A stretch of DNA of 36,091 nt, taken from Candidatus Caenarcanales bacterium. GTDB taxonomy: Bacteria > Cyanobacteriota > Vampirovibrionia > LMEP-6097. The position numbers and the translations under genes are program-made. Within the stretch, counting starts at the first letter, position 1. Every line of letters starts with the position of its first letter. Below, piece after piece: positions 7,680-17,428 of this stretch. The notes beneath the pieces are model-generated. The model had not been told where the DNA came from, ran no database searches, and saw only the letters and a program-made list of their open reading frames with translations. Location: positions 1 to 36,091 of the forward strand of contig JAKVAO010000022.1 in NCBI GenBank assembly GCA_022447685.1, read 5' to 3'.

Positions 7680-10600
7680 TTGTTAAGAAAATTACTAATT
7701 CTTCTTTCTATATTCTTTGCTGGGCTAATACTTATTAGCACTTCAATCTACCTATATATTAAGAACAACGATGTTTCACAAGAACTAAAAGTTTTCATAC
7801 TCAAACAAATTAATCAAAGACTAGAAGGTAAACTTAATCTCAATGATTTTGATATTGATTATCTTGATGGTGACCTGATATTTGCAGCGGAGGATATTCA
7901 ACTCACCGACAAGGATAATGAAGCTGTCTGCGAGCTTGCTGAAGTTGTTATTAAATTCTCCCCAGAAAGCTTACTTAAATTCAAATTAGATTTTGATAGT
8001 ATTGAAGCGAATAGCTTTGAACTTTTCTTGATAAAGGGTGTGGATGGCAAATGGAATTTAAGTAAAATCCTCAAGACTGGCAATAAAAAAACTCAGCTGC
8101 CGAGTATAAATTACCTGAATATAGAAAAAATCAATGTTGATGTCAAAGACAAAATTCAAGACAATCATATTCAATATAATGATTTACAAATAAAGTTACA
8201 AAGAGAAAAAGATAAAAAGAAATTTTTAATCAATCTAAGTCCTCAAGAAGATTTCAATGGTGAAGCAGAACAAAGTCAAATACAAGAAACCCAAATTATT
8301 CTTAATGGCTTGATTAATTTCAATAAAGATTTCTATGAAGATAAAGACTTTTATTTAAATACAGAGTTCCTCAAACTACCTCTGAGCCATTTAGAATTCT
8401 TCCTTTCAGCTCTTGCTGGACAAGAATTTGCAAATAAAATCAAAGCCAAAGTTCAAGAGTTTAATGCTGAAGAAACTTTGCTTAATGGTGAAATTAAAGT
8501 TAACCGTGAAGAGGATCATTTAAGACTTCATATGAATCAAGAACTTGAAAAGTTTTCTCGAACAAATAGTCTTAAAATTCAAACTAATCTCAGTATCGAT
8601 GAAAATATTGAAATCTCTAACCTTGCTTTAAACATAGATGGAGAGGAAATCAGACTAGATGGTGATATTGAAAAATGGCAAAATAAAAATCGTAAAGTCG
8701 ACTTGAATATTAAGTTTGAAGATATACAACTTGCTGGGATTGTAAATAGGAAACTAGATTTCATTAAAAATCGATCACTAAATAAAATTATCAATAAAAT
8801 CTCTTTAATCAATAAAACCAACCTAGTAAGCACTTCTATCAATTACCAATCTTCGCTTGGAGAAAATAATGTAAAAATCCTTGCTCCGCTATATGAAAAT
8901 GGCAGACCGGGAAATAAGAATATAAGTGCCCATCTCAAGTTTAATGAAGAAGAAGTAAACCTATTAAATCTAAATATTCCATATCGAAGCGCAGAGTTCA
9001 ATACTGAAGGGAAGTACAACAAGAAAACCAAACAATACCAAGTCACACTTCACTCCAAAGATTTGCCTATGGAACTGCTAAAAATCTTTTTGTCTGACTA
9101 TAGTAATCACCCTCAGTATGGCAAGTATATAGCCAATACAATTGTAAAAGGGCATACCAACTTAGATCTAAAAGTAACCAATAGTAGTATGCTCGGCACC
9201 TGCAAAATCGCTAATGGTTACTTCTCCGCTCTCAATTATCCAATTAAAATCACTAAATTTAATACAGATTTTGAAATCAAAAATAAAGAGTACATAATCA
9301 ATAAACTTAATGGCTACCTAGATGAAAAATATATTTCAGGACAGGGAGAGTTCAGACTCGACGATCCAGAAAAACCGTATGTAAATTTCATGTTTCTAGC
9401 TGATGAAATTGATCTCAAAAATATTGGTGATCAAAAATTCTTACAAAATTTCCAATTCAAAGCTCTTGTCCCAGAGAAGGTTCAGGGCTTACTATCTAAT
9501 ATTCAAGTTCATGTTAGCAGCGATGAAAACCGTAATTATATGCTCGAAGGTAATTTCAATATAGATGATGTCTCCTTGAAAATGGATGAAAGCTTACCTG
9601 AAATTAAAAATATACACGGTGAAGCCATTCTATCTGGAGACTTAATAACAATAAAGCAGCTCAACGCAAAAATCAATCAGGGAGAAGTATCTACCAAATT
9701 AATAGTTAATAACAATAAAGAAATTCAAGATATTGATCTCACTGCTACTAATATTAACTTGGATGATATCAACAAATTTATTGTCTACAGATACGATTCC
9801 TTCAAAGATAAATTACTAGAATTAGGTGGAACAACTAATGCGCATCTAGTTTATAACCCAGAGCAGTTCAGTGTTGATGCTGAACTAAATTCAATACGTT
9901 TAAGAACAAATTTAAATAAGTTTAAGCAGAAAATTGATTCAATCAATGGTTCAATTCACTATGAAAACAAAGATCTTCTATTAAAAGATTTAAATATAAA
10001 ATATCTAAACAGTGATTTTGTTTTGAATGGTGATTTATTAAATACTTCTAATGAAAAATTTGATCCACTAGTTAATCTCAATCTAGAAGGGAATTTACAC
10101 AGTAATCTAATCAAAAACTATATTCCTAGCAGCATACTAAATTTCTTAAAATTCGAAGGTTTAGTAAAGTCAAAAATTTCAGTAAATGGTAATAAAAACA
10201 AACAGGTAATTGATAGCAAAATATTTTTAAATGAGCTTGATTACTTTAATTTCGGTAACTGGTTACTAATAGACAAAAGCATGATTAGTAAAATTCGCAC
10301 TAAAATAATCGCGACTCCTAATCTCATTATCTCTGATGACACCAAAGTTGTATTTAGGAAAGAAGCAGATAAAATCAAATTAAGAGGCAGTTATCAAGTT
10401 AAAGACTGGAAAGAAAGAGATAAAATCACTTACGAGATTTTTGTCAAAAGCGAAGCTGAAACAGCAGAGAAACAAAATCTAATTAATTTGGTTGCCGCAC
10501 AAATCTCAAGCCTCAAACCATTTAATTTAAATCTTAGTAATGGAAATTTCCTCTGTGACACATATGGCAGTATTAGAAAAAGACTTAGCTTATGTAAATT

Positions 10601-11519
10601 CGATATTGGACCTGCTATGTCCAAAGGCTTTGGGATAGGTGATCTCATAAGTGATAGCACTAAAATAGATTTAGTATCAATTTCAAGAGAGCCTTTAGAA
10701 ATTCAATTCCAAATGGATTCTGGGGATTGGAACGGCTTAGCATATAAAAATCTAAATTTTGATTTAGCAATAGATGATAAATACTCATATATAAAAAACC
10801 TCAAAACTGAAGTTATGGACGGTAAAGGTGAAGCTGATATTAAATTTGATTATCATAACTTAGATTCAGAATTTGATATAACTGGATACAATTTACCCGC
10901 ACATGAAATTGCAGAAAGTGTCTGGCAGCTTGGTTCAGAGATACCTCAAGGTTTACTAGATATAGATTTCAAAGGTAAAACCAAAGGAATAATGCTAGAA
11001 GATATTTTCTTTAACCTTGAAGGTGACGCACAAATAGCTATAAAGAAAGGTAAACTAAGTCAACTCAAATCAATGCAGAAGCTTTTAACAGCTATTAATA
11101 CAGTAAAAAGCTTCGATGTAAATAATGTTGTTCAAACCCTTATTACTTTAGAAGGCGGCAAGTTTGATCATCTACTAGCATCCTTAAATTATGATCACGG
11201 TAAAGTCAGTACAGATAAGGCTTTATTAAAAGCCTCAAAAATCGAATTAATTGGTGATGGTTATATCGACTACGCCAAAGATTATCAAAGCGTCTCAGGT
11301 AAAGGAATGATACCCAAATACTCAGACAGTTTACTGGGCAAGCTAGGAGTAGGTGGAGCCAATCTAGGTAATTTAGCTTCACTAGTGAATCTCAATGTCG
11401 GTAAAAAGAAAAAAGAGAAAAGATTCTTCAAATTCAAAGCAGAAGCTGTAGCCAGTGATTCAGATGCTATAGCTCAATCTATTAAGGAAAATTTCATGTG
11501 GCTTGAAGAATCAAACTAA
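7680..11519 (+). CDS. Large AsmA/YhdP-like envelope protein
   Basis: A 1279-residue protein with one N-terminal membrane anchor (LRKLLILLSIFFAGLILIS) and a very long series of beta-strand-rich segments. The C-terminus carries an AsmA-like domain, with SQLKSMQKLLTAINTVKSFD and GGKFDHLLASLNYDHGKVS. AsmA-like proteins (TamB, YhdP, YdbH) form long hydrophobic grooves bridging inner and outer membranes and move phospholipids, so the gene supports a diderm envelope. The start is TTG 7680; there is no ATG or GTG that keeps the anchor. The sequence is Asn/Lys/Ile-rich, as expected from the AT bias. It is last in the plus-strand run, 25 bases after hemW, and overlaps the end of convergent tyrS by 9 bases. 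Which AsmA subgroup it belongs to is not resolved. Confidence 0.85.
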   Translation: MLRKLLILLSIFFAGLILISTSIYLYIKNNDVSQELKVFILKQINQRLEGKLNLNDFDIDYLDGDLIFAAEDIQLTDKDNEAVCELAEVVIKFSPESLLKFKLDFDSIEANSFELFLIKGVDGKWNLSKILKTGNKKTQLPSINYLNIEKINVDVKDKIQDNHIQYNDLQIKLQREKDKKKFLINLSPQEDFNGEAEQSQIQETQIILNGLINFNKDFYEDKDFYLNTEFLKLPLSHLEFFLSALAGQEFANKIKAKVQEFNAEETLLNGEIKVNREEDHLRLHMNQELEKFSRTNSLKIQTNLSIDENIEISNLALNIDGEEIRLDGDIEKWQNKNRKVDLNIKFEDIQLAGIVNRKLDFIKNRSLNKIINKISLINKTNLVSTSINYQSSLGENNVKILAPLYENGRPGNKNISAHLKFNEEEVNLLNLNIPYRSAEFNTEGKYNKKTKQYQVTLHSKDLPMELLKIFLSDYSNHPQYGKYIANTIVKGHTNLDLKVTNSSMLGTCKIANGYFSALNYPIKITKFNTDFEIKNKEYIINKLNGYLDEKYISGQGEFRLDDPEKPYVNFMFLADEIDLKNIGDQKFLQNFQFKALVPEKVQGLLSNIQVHVSSDENRNYMLEGNFNIDDVSLKMDESLPEIKNIHGEAILSGDLITIKQLNAKINQGEVSTKLIVNNNKEIQDIDLTATNINLDDINKFIVYRYDSFKDKLLELGGTTNAHLVYNPEQFSVDAELNSIRLRTNLNKFKQKIDSINGSIHYENKDLLLKDLNIKYLNSDFVLNGDLLNTSNEKFDPLVNLNLEGNLHSNLIKNYIPSSILNFLKFEGLVKSKISVNGNKNKQVIDSKIFLNELDYFNFGNWLLIDKSMISKIRTKIIATPNLIISDDTKVVFRKEADKIKLRGSYQVKDWKERDKITYEIFVKSEAETAEKQNLINLVAAQISSLKPFNLNLSNGNFLCDTYGSIRKRLSLCKFDIGPAMSKGFGIGDLISDSTKIDLVSISREPLEIQFQMDSGDWNGLAYKNLNFDLAIDDKYSYIKNLKTEVMDGKGEADIKFDYHNLDSEFDITGYNLPAHEIAESVWQLGSEIPQGLLDIDFKGKTKGIMLEDIFFNLEGDAQIAIKKGKLSQLKSMQKLLTAINTVKSFDVNNVVQTLITLEGGKFDHLLASLNYDHGKVSTDKALLKASKIELIGDGYIDYAKDYQSVSGKGMIPKYSDSLLGKLGVGGANLGNLASLVNLNVGKKKKEKRFFKFKAEAVASDSDAIAQSIKENFMWLEESN

Positions 11520-12761
11520 ACGCAAAAATTTCTTTTTACCCGCCTGAAGAATGTTTTGAAACTCTGCAACAGAAGGCTTATTCTCACTCAAAAAGCCTTG
11601 GCTAATAACAAAATTAATATCGTTAACCTTTTCACCATTAACTTTGAGTCCCCCACCCTGGATTAAACGTTTCACTTCACCTTTACTACTACTTAAACCA
11701 GCTTTTACGACTAGATCTGTAATTGCAAGCTCACCTTCCAATTTATACTCTGGAACTTCATCTGGAACTAATTTCTTTTTAAACAAATTATCAAAATGAT
11801 CTTTAGCTTTTTGAGCATCTTCACAAGTGTAGTAAGTTTCAACTATTTTCATCGCAAGTTCAACTTTAAGATCTCTAGGGTTATATTTATCTTTCTGTTC
11901 AAGCTTAGAAGCAATTTCAGCAAGACTTTCTTCATTAATATCAGTACACAAAGTGTAATAGTTTAGGATCATTTCATCAGAAATACTCATAGTCTTCCCA
12001 AAAATATCCTCTGGACTATCATTGAGCGCAATATAATTCTGACTAGTCTTAGACATTTTCTTCACTCCATCCAAACCAATCAGTAAAGGCATAGTCATAA
12101 TATGCTGTGGCTTCATCTCATAAGCCTTCTGTAAATCTCTTCCAACCATCAAATTAAAAGTTTGGTCAGTACCACCAAGCTCAATATCAGCCTTAAGTTC
12201 AACACTGTCATAACCTTGTAATAGTGGATAAAAAACTTCATGTACGAATAAAGGATTACCTTCATCCAATCTCTTGCCAAAGGCTTCTTTTGCTAGCATT
12301 TGGTTTACTGTAACTTTCCCAGCAAGTCTTAGCATATCAGTAAGAGAAAACTTAGAAAACCAATCAGCATTATTAACAATCTCAACTTTTTCAAGATCCA
12401 AAACCTTAGAAACTTGATCCAGATAGGTTTGAGCATTCTTAGCAACATCTTCAGCTGTAAGTGGTGGACGCGCTGAATTTCTACCTGAAGGATCTCCAAC
12501 CTGAGCAGTAAAACCACCAATAAGTAGAATCGCTTGGTGTCCTAAATCCTGAAACTGTTTAAGCTTCTGTATACATACCATGTGCCCTAGGTGAAGATCA
12601 GTACTAGTAGGGTCAACACCTAGCTTCACTCTAAGCTGTTTACCTTCTTTAGCTGCATCGAGAAGTAATTTCTTTACCACTTCTACACCGCCTGGCTTGA
12701 AGTCAACTATTCCGCTTACTAGTTTATTGATTTTGTTTTCGTCTGCTTGGATATTTACCAT
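11511..12761 (-). CDS. tyrS: Tyrosyl-tRNA synthetase
   Basis: Charges tRNA-Tyr with tyrosine. It is a class I synthetase with the HIGH-type motif HLGH at residues 57-60 (after GVDPTSTDL) and the KMSKS-type loop KMSKT at 235-239. Tyrosine-site and core residues lie in QVGDPSGR and ELGGTDQTFN. A C-terminal S4 RNA-binding domain begins near residue 340 (LVVKAGLSSSKGEVKRLIQGGG). The arrangement and spacing match the TyrZ-type bacterial enzyme. Length (416 aa) is normal, so the gene is intact. The KMSKT form instead of KMSKS is a common conservative change. The end overlaps the convergent AsmA-like gene by 9 bases. Confidence 0.96.
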   Translation of the reverse strand: MVNIQADENKINKLVSGIVDFKPGGVEVVKKLLLDAAKEGKQLRVKLGVDPTSTDLHLGHMVCIQKLKQFQDLGHQAILLIGGFTAQVGDPSGRNSARPPLTAEDVAKNAQTYLDQVSKVLDLEKVEIVNNADWFSKFSLTDMLRLAGKVTVNQMLAKEAFGKRLDEGNPLFVHEVFYPLLQGYDSVELKADIELGGTDQTFNLMVGRDLQKAYEMKPQHIMTMPLLIGLDGVKKMSKTSQNYIALNDSPEDIFGKTMSISDEMILNYYTLCTDINEESLAEIASKLEQKDKYNPRDLKVELAMKIVETYYTCEDAQKAKDHFDNLFKKKLVPDEVPEYKLEGELAITDLVVKAGLSSSKGEVKRLIQGGGLKVNGEKVNDINFVISQGFLSENKPSVAEFQNILQAGKKKFLRLV

Positions 12762-12822
12762 GTATATAATCTCACTGAATACAAAGGTTTATTTTAGCAA
12801 AGCTGTTTAGGTAGAAAACAAG

Positions 12823-13089
12823 TTAATCTAAATTATCAAAAGATTGTAAAACTCTTAACCTATCTTCACTTACAGCAGGAATTAATTCCCATTCTTGATT
12901 ATCTTGGTTAAATTTACTAAATTTATGATCAAAACATTTAGAGTTATCTAAATAGCATTCTTGCGAGGCTAGAGTACCAACAACAATAGTCTCTAATATT
13001 CCAAGAATACCTCTATCAACAACAGTATCAAAAGATTGAGGAATTATAGTCTTTATCTCGGATTCGGAATCTGAAAGTCTCCACTCCAA
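12823..13089 (-). CDS. Small unknown protein after the TPR gene; true start probably upstream
   Basis: Family not recognised. The 88-residue product from TTG 13089 is acidic and soluble (EWRLSDSESEIKTIIPQSFD; later two cysteines in SQECYLDNSKCFDH). The same frame stays open up to 13173, two bases past the TPR gene stop, and those 28 extra codons look coding (NIINNGDSYLIIFKDKEGEIDYA). No ATG, GTG or TTG occurs in them, only CTG at 13173 and ATT codons. Either a rare start (CTG or ATT) is used, perhaps with ribosomes continuing from the TPR stop, or the ORF has lost its start. It is co-directional with the TPR gene and probably co-transcribed with it. Confidence 0.55.
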   Translation of the reverse strand: MEWRLSDSESEIKTIIPQSFDTVVDRGILGILETIVVGTLASQECYLDNSKCFDHKFSKFNQDNQEWELIPAVSEDRLRVLQSFDNLD

Positions 13090-13174
13090 AGCATAATCTA
13101 TTTCACCTTCTTTATCTTTAAAAATAATTAGATAACTATCACCATTATTAATAATATTTACCCGAATACACAGA

Positions 13175-15268
13175 TTAAACCAAATTCAACTGATCATAAT
13201 AAGGAACATCACTCTCGATAACTTCTATACCAGGTCTCTCATCTTCACCTGGAAGTTTAAGATCAAGACTTTTAGGTGGCAGCTCAGCTTGTGACTGAAT
13301 AAGTTTCTGAATGTTTTCTTTAGTCTCTTCATCCTCTGAAACAGCGAGAAATTCATTCCATAACTTAATAGCTTTATCCTTATCTTCTAAGTTCCAGTAG
13401 CATAAACCTAATACATAATAGTTTTCTAGAAAATCTGGATTTAGCTTAAGCACTTTCTCGTGATAGGTTAAAGCTTCTTTATACTTCTTCTCAGACTGAA
13501 GTAAAAGCCCAAAATTATAATTAGCAAGGTAATCATCAGGGTAATACTCCAAAGCTCTTGCGTAATAATTCTCAGCTTCTTTATTCAGAGATAAAGCTTT
13601 AAAAGTATTAGCCGCACCAAGTATAGCCTCTAGGTTTCTTGGTTCTTTTTGGATTACAGATTGGTACTCAGATAGAGCATCAAAGTTGTTTTGGTTAAGC
13701 TTAAAAAGATTCGCTAACTTCAATCTAGATTTCTGTGTTTTATCGACAGCAACAGCTATTCTTAACTGCTCCTCAGCTTCTTTATATCTTTCTGTCTCTA
13801 TTAATAAATCTACATAAACCTGTCTGAGTCTAAGATCTGTAGGCTTATCATTCAATATATCTTTCAAAAGCTTTTCAGCTTCAGTCATTTTATCCAAATC
13901 AAGCTTTACCGCTAGAAGGTTTCTATATAAATCATCCAACTTCTTAAATTCAGCCAAATACTTTTCTTCACTAGATAAAATTTTCTCTAAATTCTCTTCA
14001 GACTTCTCTAGTTCTCCATGGGACTTTTGAGCTAAAGCAAGATTATAATAAACATCGTTCTTGAATTCAGGACTGATTTTCTCTGAATTATCCAAAATCT
14101 CATTGTAGTATTGAATAGCTGTGTCATATTTCTCGAGAGCATGTTCAACACTAGCAAGCATGAAAAGTGATTCAAAATCATTAGGTTTTAACTGTAATAG
14201 CTTCTCAAACTGAGCTTTAGCTAATTCATATTCTTTCTGTTCAAAATAAATTCTAGCCAAGTTATAAATACTCTTACTATCCTCAGGATTCTTGGCGAGA
14301 GCTAAATTATAGTTCTTAATTGCAGAGTCTAAATCCCCCTGCTCCTGCATAATAAAAGCAGCCATATTATAGTCTTCAGCATATAAATACGCATCAATAG
14401 CTTCTTTTTTACTACCATTTAAATAAAATACTTTGGCTAAAGCCTGATGCCAAACAGTCTCGTTCTTGAGCCTAATAGCATTCTGGTAATTAGTTACAGC
14501 TGATTCATAGTCACCAGCACGGGAATCTAGAAAAGCTAAATCAGCATAGATATGAGGAACATTAGGATCTATTTCAGCTGCTTTTTCGTATGCAGCTCGC
14601 GCTCTATCGTATTCCTTCAAAGCAAGCCAACAATCAGCCATGTTCTTATGAACAGCGTAATTATTTACCTGATAATCCAGAACATACTTGTACTGTTCAA
14701 TCGCGGCAAGATAATTATCAGTAGACTGCAAAGCTGCTCCCAGATAACTTCTAGCTTTGAGATGATCTGGATAAGCAAGAATGATACGATTAAATAGTTC
14801 TATAGCTTCTTTAAAATTTTTCTCTTGAAAATATATTAACGCTAAATCAAAGGTAATTAAAACATTATCAGGCTCAAGCTTTACAGCCTTCTTCAACAAA
14901 GCAAGTGATTCATCCAGATTACCAATCGACTTAGCAGCCTTAGCTGTAAGTAAAGTGATCATCGAATCACCTGATTCAAGATCGTGTGCACGTTTAAGAT
15001 ACGAATAAGCCTTTTGATAATTCTCAAGCTTTTCCTCATCAGAACTGAAATTCTTATCCATATAGATAAGTCCGAGCTTAGCTAAAAGTGCTGAGTCTCG
15101 CTTATCGTATTTATAAGCCTGCGCATAATGATGAATAGCTGCATCTTCATCGCCACGCTTCTCTGCGTGCACTGCGTCTTTATAGAATTTATTGAACAAC
15201 TCCTTATCAGAAGCTGCTTCTGCCTGAATACCAAAACCAAAAAATAGTAGTAAGATTATAAGTGGCAT
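13175..15268 (-). CDS. Exported multi-TPR protein
   Basis: The N-terminal signal peptide (PLIILLLFFGFG, cleavage after AEA near residue 19) indicates a periplasmic protein. Almost all of the mature 680 residues are tandem 34-residue TPR units, for example DAAIHHYAQAYKYDKRDSAL, EEAIELF-type units and EALTYHEKVLKLNPDF. I count at least fourteen, with the usual W/L-G-A-P spacing (ALG at position 8, P at position 32). The acidic C-terminal tail (LPGEDERPGIEVIESDVPY) lies outside the repeats. TPR superhelices hold protein partners, often in envelope assembly or polysaccharide export, but no partner can be named. It is divergent from the MDR dehydrogenase gene. Confidence 0.88.
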   Translation of the reverse strand: MPLIILLLFFGFGIQAEAASDKELFNKFYKDAVHAEKRGDEDAAIHHYAQAYKYDKRDSALLAKLGLIYMDKNFSSDEEKLENYQKAYSYLKRAHDLESGDSMITLLTAKAAKSIGNLDESLALLKKAVKLEPDNVLITFDLALIYFQEKNFKEAIELFNRIILAYPDHLKARSYLGAALQSTDNYLAAIEQYKYVLDYQVNNYAVHKNMADCWLALKEYDRARAAYEKAAEIDPNVPHIYADLAFLDSRAGDYESAVTNYQNAIRLKNETVWHQALAKVFYLNGSKKEAIDAYLYAEDYNMAAFIMQEQGDLDSAIKNYNLALAKNPEDSKSIYNLARIYFEQKEYELAKAQFEKLLQLKPNDFESLFMLASVEHALEKYDTAIQYYNEILDNSEKISPEFKNDVYYNLALAQKSHGELEKSEENLEKILSSEEKYLAEFKKLDDLYRNLLAVKLDLDKMTEAEKLLKDILNDKPTDLRLRQVYVDLLIETERYKEAEEQLRIAVAVDKTQKSRLKLANLFKLNQNNFDALSEYQSVIQKEPRNLEAILGAANTFKALSLNKEAENYYARALEYYPDDYLANYNFGLLLQSEKKYKEALTYHEKVLKLNPDFLENYYVLGLCYWNLEDKDKAIKLWNEFLAVSEDEETKENIQKLIQSQAELPPKSLDLKLPGEDERPGIEVIESDVPYYDQLNLV

Positions 15269-15375
15269 TTATTCTTGTTCATACTTATTATATCGCCTAT
15301 AGTCCTAAATGAGTAGTAGATGCAATAAACCTTAATAATGGAGACGCAGAAAATCAAAAAAAGTTTCACATAATA

Positions 15376-16407
15376 ATGAAATCTATACTTTTTTACGGAC
15401 CAGAAGATATTCGCTACGAAGAAATCGCTAAACCAGAGCCTAAAAATGGCGAAGTCTTAGTGAAAATAATATACGCAGCAACAGGTGGCACAGACTTAAA
15501 AACATACCTCAGGGGACACCCTAGAATTATCAAAGAAATTCCTTCTCGCTTTGGTTATGAATTAATCGGTGAAATAGAAGAAATTGGAATGGATGTTGAA
15601 GGATTTAGAAGAGGCGACATAGTAGTACCCGCTAATACTGCTCCGTGCTTCAAATGTTTCTTCTGCAAAAAAGAAGAATATTCACTCTGCAAAAATTTAG
15701 AATTCCTCAATGGCTCATTCTCAGAGTACATAATTATCCCAGCCAAAATAGTTAAACATAATCTCTATAAAGTCGAAGAAAGACAAGATTTGGATTCGCT
15801 ATGCATGACTCAGACCCTTGCTGTAGCACTACATGGCTTCGAAAGATCCAAGATTAAAGATAAAGATGTAGTGGTGATATACGGCTTAGGCGCAATCGGG
15901 CAATGCTTCATAAAACTGTGTAAAGCATTTAGAGACTGTGAAGTGATCGCGTTAGGAAGATCTGAACATAAATTAAAGCTTGCACAAGAAAATGGTGCAG
16001 ATAAATCCATAAATATCTCAGGGCTTAACGGAAAAGAAATAGAGCAAACACTCAAAAAAGAGCATAAATATGGTGCAGATGTAGTAATTGAGGCAGTAGG
16101 CAAAGAAGAAGCCTGGCAGAATTGCATTAATTTAGTAAGAGCGGGGGGCTTGATTAATTACTTCGGAGGCTGCACCAAAGGCAGTTCTATAAACCTAGAT
16201 ACCTATAGAGTACACTATGAAGAAATCAAAATTATCGGTGTTTTCCACCATAGCCCTTACTTTATTCAAAAAGCTTTTGAGCTTATAGCGAGCAAACAAA
16301 TTGACATGAAGAATCTTATTAGTGAAGAATTAAGATTAAAAGATCTTAAAGTTGCCTTAGAGAAACATCGTCAGGGACAAGTATTCAAAATATTGATAAA
16401 AGTTTAA
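15376..16407 (+). CDS. MDR (zinc alcohol dehydrogenase) family protein lacking catalytic zinc ligands
   Basis: Medium-chain dehydrogenase/reductase similar to threonine/sorbitol dehydrogenases. It has an N-terminal GroES-like domain (residues 1-150), then a Rossmann domain with VIYGLGAIGQC for NAD(P). The structural zinc cysteines C91, C94, C97 and C105 are all present. The catalytic zinc site is not: the Cys of the usual CGTD motif is Gly37, the His of GHE is Tyr61, and the Glu of EPLA is Gln146; only Glu62 remains. The protein therefore probably binds structural zinc only, and either works by a zinc-free mechanism or acts on an unusual substrate. A LysR gene follows 109 bases downstream on the same strand and may be functionally linked. 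Length (343 aa) is normal. Confidence 0.88.
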   Translation: MKSILFYGPEDIRYEEIAKPEPKNGEVLVKIIYAATGGTDLKTYLRGHPRIIKEIPSRFGYELIGEIEEIGMDVEGFRRGDIVVPANTAPCFKCFFCKKEEYSLCKNLEFLNGSFSEYIIIPAKIVKHNLYKVEERQDLDSLCMTQTLAVALHGFERSKIKDKDVVVIYGLGAIGQCFIKLCKAFRDCEVIALGRSEHKLKLAQENGADKSINISGLNGKEIEQTLKKEHKYGADVVIEAVGKEEAWQNCINLVRAGGLINYFGGCTKGSSINLDTYRVHYEEIKIIGVFHHSPYFIQKAFELIASKQIDMKNLISEELRLKDLKVALEKHRQGQVFKILIKV

Positions 16408-16516
16408 ACAAATATTTCGAACATCTTTCAAGGAAAAATAGTAGAATGATCTACCTAAATACTTAGTTAAATAAGCACATACCACCGGGCTTCCAAAGCT
16501 GCAGGTCCACTCAAGC

Positions 16517-17374
16517 ATGACAATAACACACGAAGAATTAGAAACATTAGTAAGTATTGTTGAAGAAGGTAGTTTTAGAGCTGCTTCTGAAAAACTAATG
16601 AAAGCACAATCAGCAGTTAGCTACGCTATCAAAAACCTAGAGACCGATCTTGGAGTAACTTTATTCGATAGAACTTTCTACAGACCGAAATTAACAGCTG
16701 AAGGTGAAACTATTTACCAGAAAGCTTTGCAGATTTTAAATTTAACTTCAGAATTACAATCACTAAGTAAAACCTTTGCAGATGGTATAGAAGCTAAGAT
16801 CAGAATCGCGGCAGATTTAATTGCACCATCAGATGATATTATATTTGCGCTCAAAGAATTCACTGAAGAGTATCCTGATACATGTATAGATCTTTGTTTT
16901 GATTATTCAGATTCAGTTATCGATAAATTAAATTCAGAGACTGCTGACTTAGTAATCTCTAGCAGAAGCTCTAACAAAGTTCAATTTAAGAGTGACTTAC
17001 TGAAAGGTATTAACTTCTTACCAGTTGCTGCAAGCAACCATGATCTTCTGAAAAGAAAGGCGAAGCTTGAAGATATAGATCATTACAATTTAATTCTAGT
17101 AGACAATGTTCAAGATGGGCTCAAAGCTAGCATCTATGAGAGTTCTAGAAAGTGGATAGTGAAAGACTTTCAAACTAAAAAACAAATGATAGTAAATGGA
17201 CTAGGTTGGGGTTACTTACCAGAATACGCTATCAAAGAAGATTTAGCTGAAGGAACTATCAAAAAAATTAAAATCTTAGATACTGTTAAAGAAAATATTT
17301 TCTTGCTTTACCCTAAAGTAAAAGCAGACGGTAAAGCTCTTAAGTTTCTTAGAACTAAGCTTTTGGGTCAATAG
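16517..17374 (+). CDS. LysR-family transcriptional regulator
   Basis: The N-terminal winged helix-turn-helix matches LysR regulators: TLVSIVEEGSFRAASEKL, then QSAVSYAIKNLETDLGVTLF, then TAEGETIYQKA. A substrate-binding-like effector domain follows from about residue 90 (IRIAADLIAPSDDIIFALKEF), with VNGLGWGYLPEYAIKEDL near the end. Length (285 aa) is typical. LysR proteins usually control a neighbouring, often divergent, gene in response to a small ligand. Here the neighbour is the same-strand MDR dehydrogenase upstream, so the target is uncertain. The 109-base gap before it is long enough for its own promoter. Confidence 0.93.
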   Translation: MTITHEELETLVSIVEEGSFRAASEKLMKAQSAVSYAIKNLETDLGVTLFDRTFYRPKLTAEGETIYQKALQILNLTSELQSLSKTFADGIEAKIRIAADLIAPSDDIIFALKEFTEEYPDTCIDLCFDYSDSVIDKLNSETADLVISSRSSNKVQFKSDLLKGINFLPVAASNHDLLKRKAKLEDIDHYNLILVDNVQDGLKASIYESSRKWIVKDFQTKKQMIVNGLGWGYLPEYAIKEDLAEGTIKKIKILDTVKENIFLLYPKVKADGKALKFLRTKLLGQ

Positions 17375-17428
17375 GCTAAATTTCAGGAACTCAATTTTAG
17401 TAGACCTTGAGGCTTCTAGGCTGCAAGG

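Noticed and set aside
14552..14797. Plus-strand open frame inside the TPR gene
   Set aside because: It is antisense to regular TPR repeats, which explain the sequence fully.
15810..16127. 105-codon minus-strand open frame inside the MDR gene
   Set aside because: Antisense shadow of a well-supported enzyme; Ser/Cys/Leu-rich composition without recognisable domain.
16480..16516. tRNA-Gly-like anticodon loop (GCTTCCAAAGC) before the LysR gene
   Set aside because: No acceptor stem, T-arm (GGTTCGA) or paired D-arm can be built around it; only a short chance hairpin.
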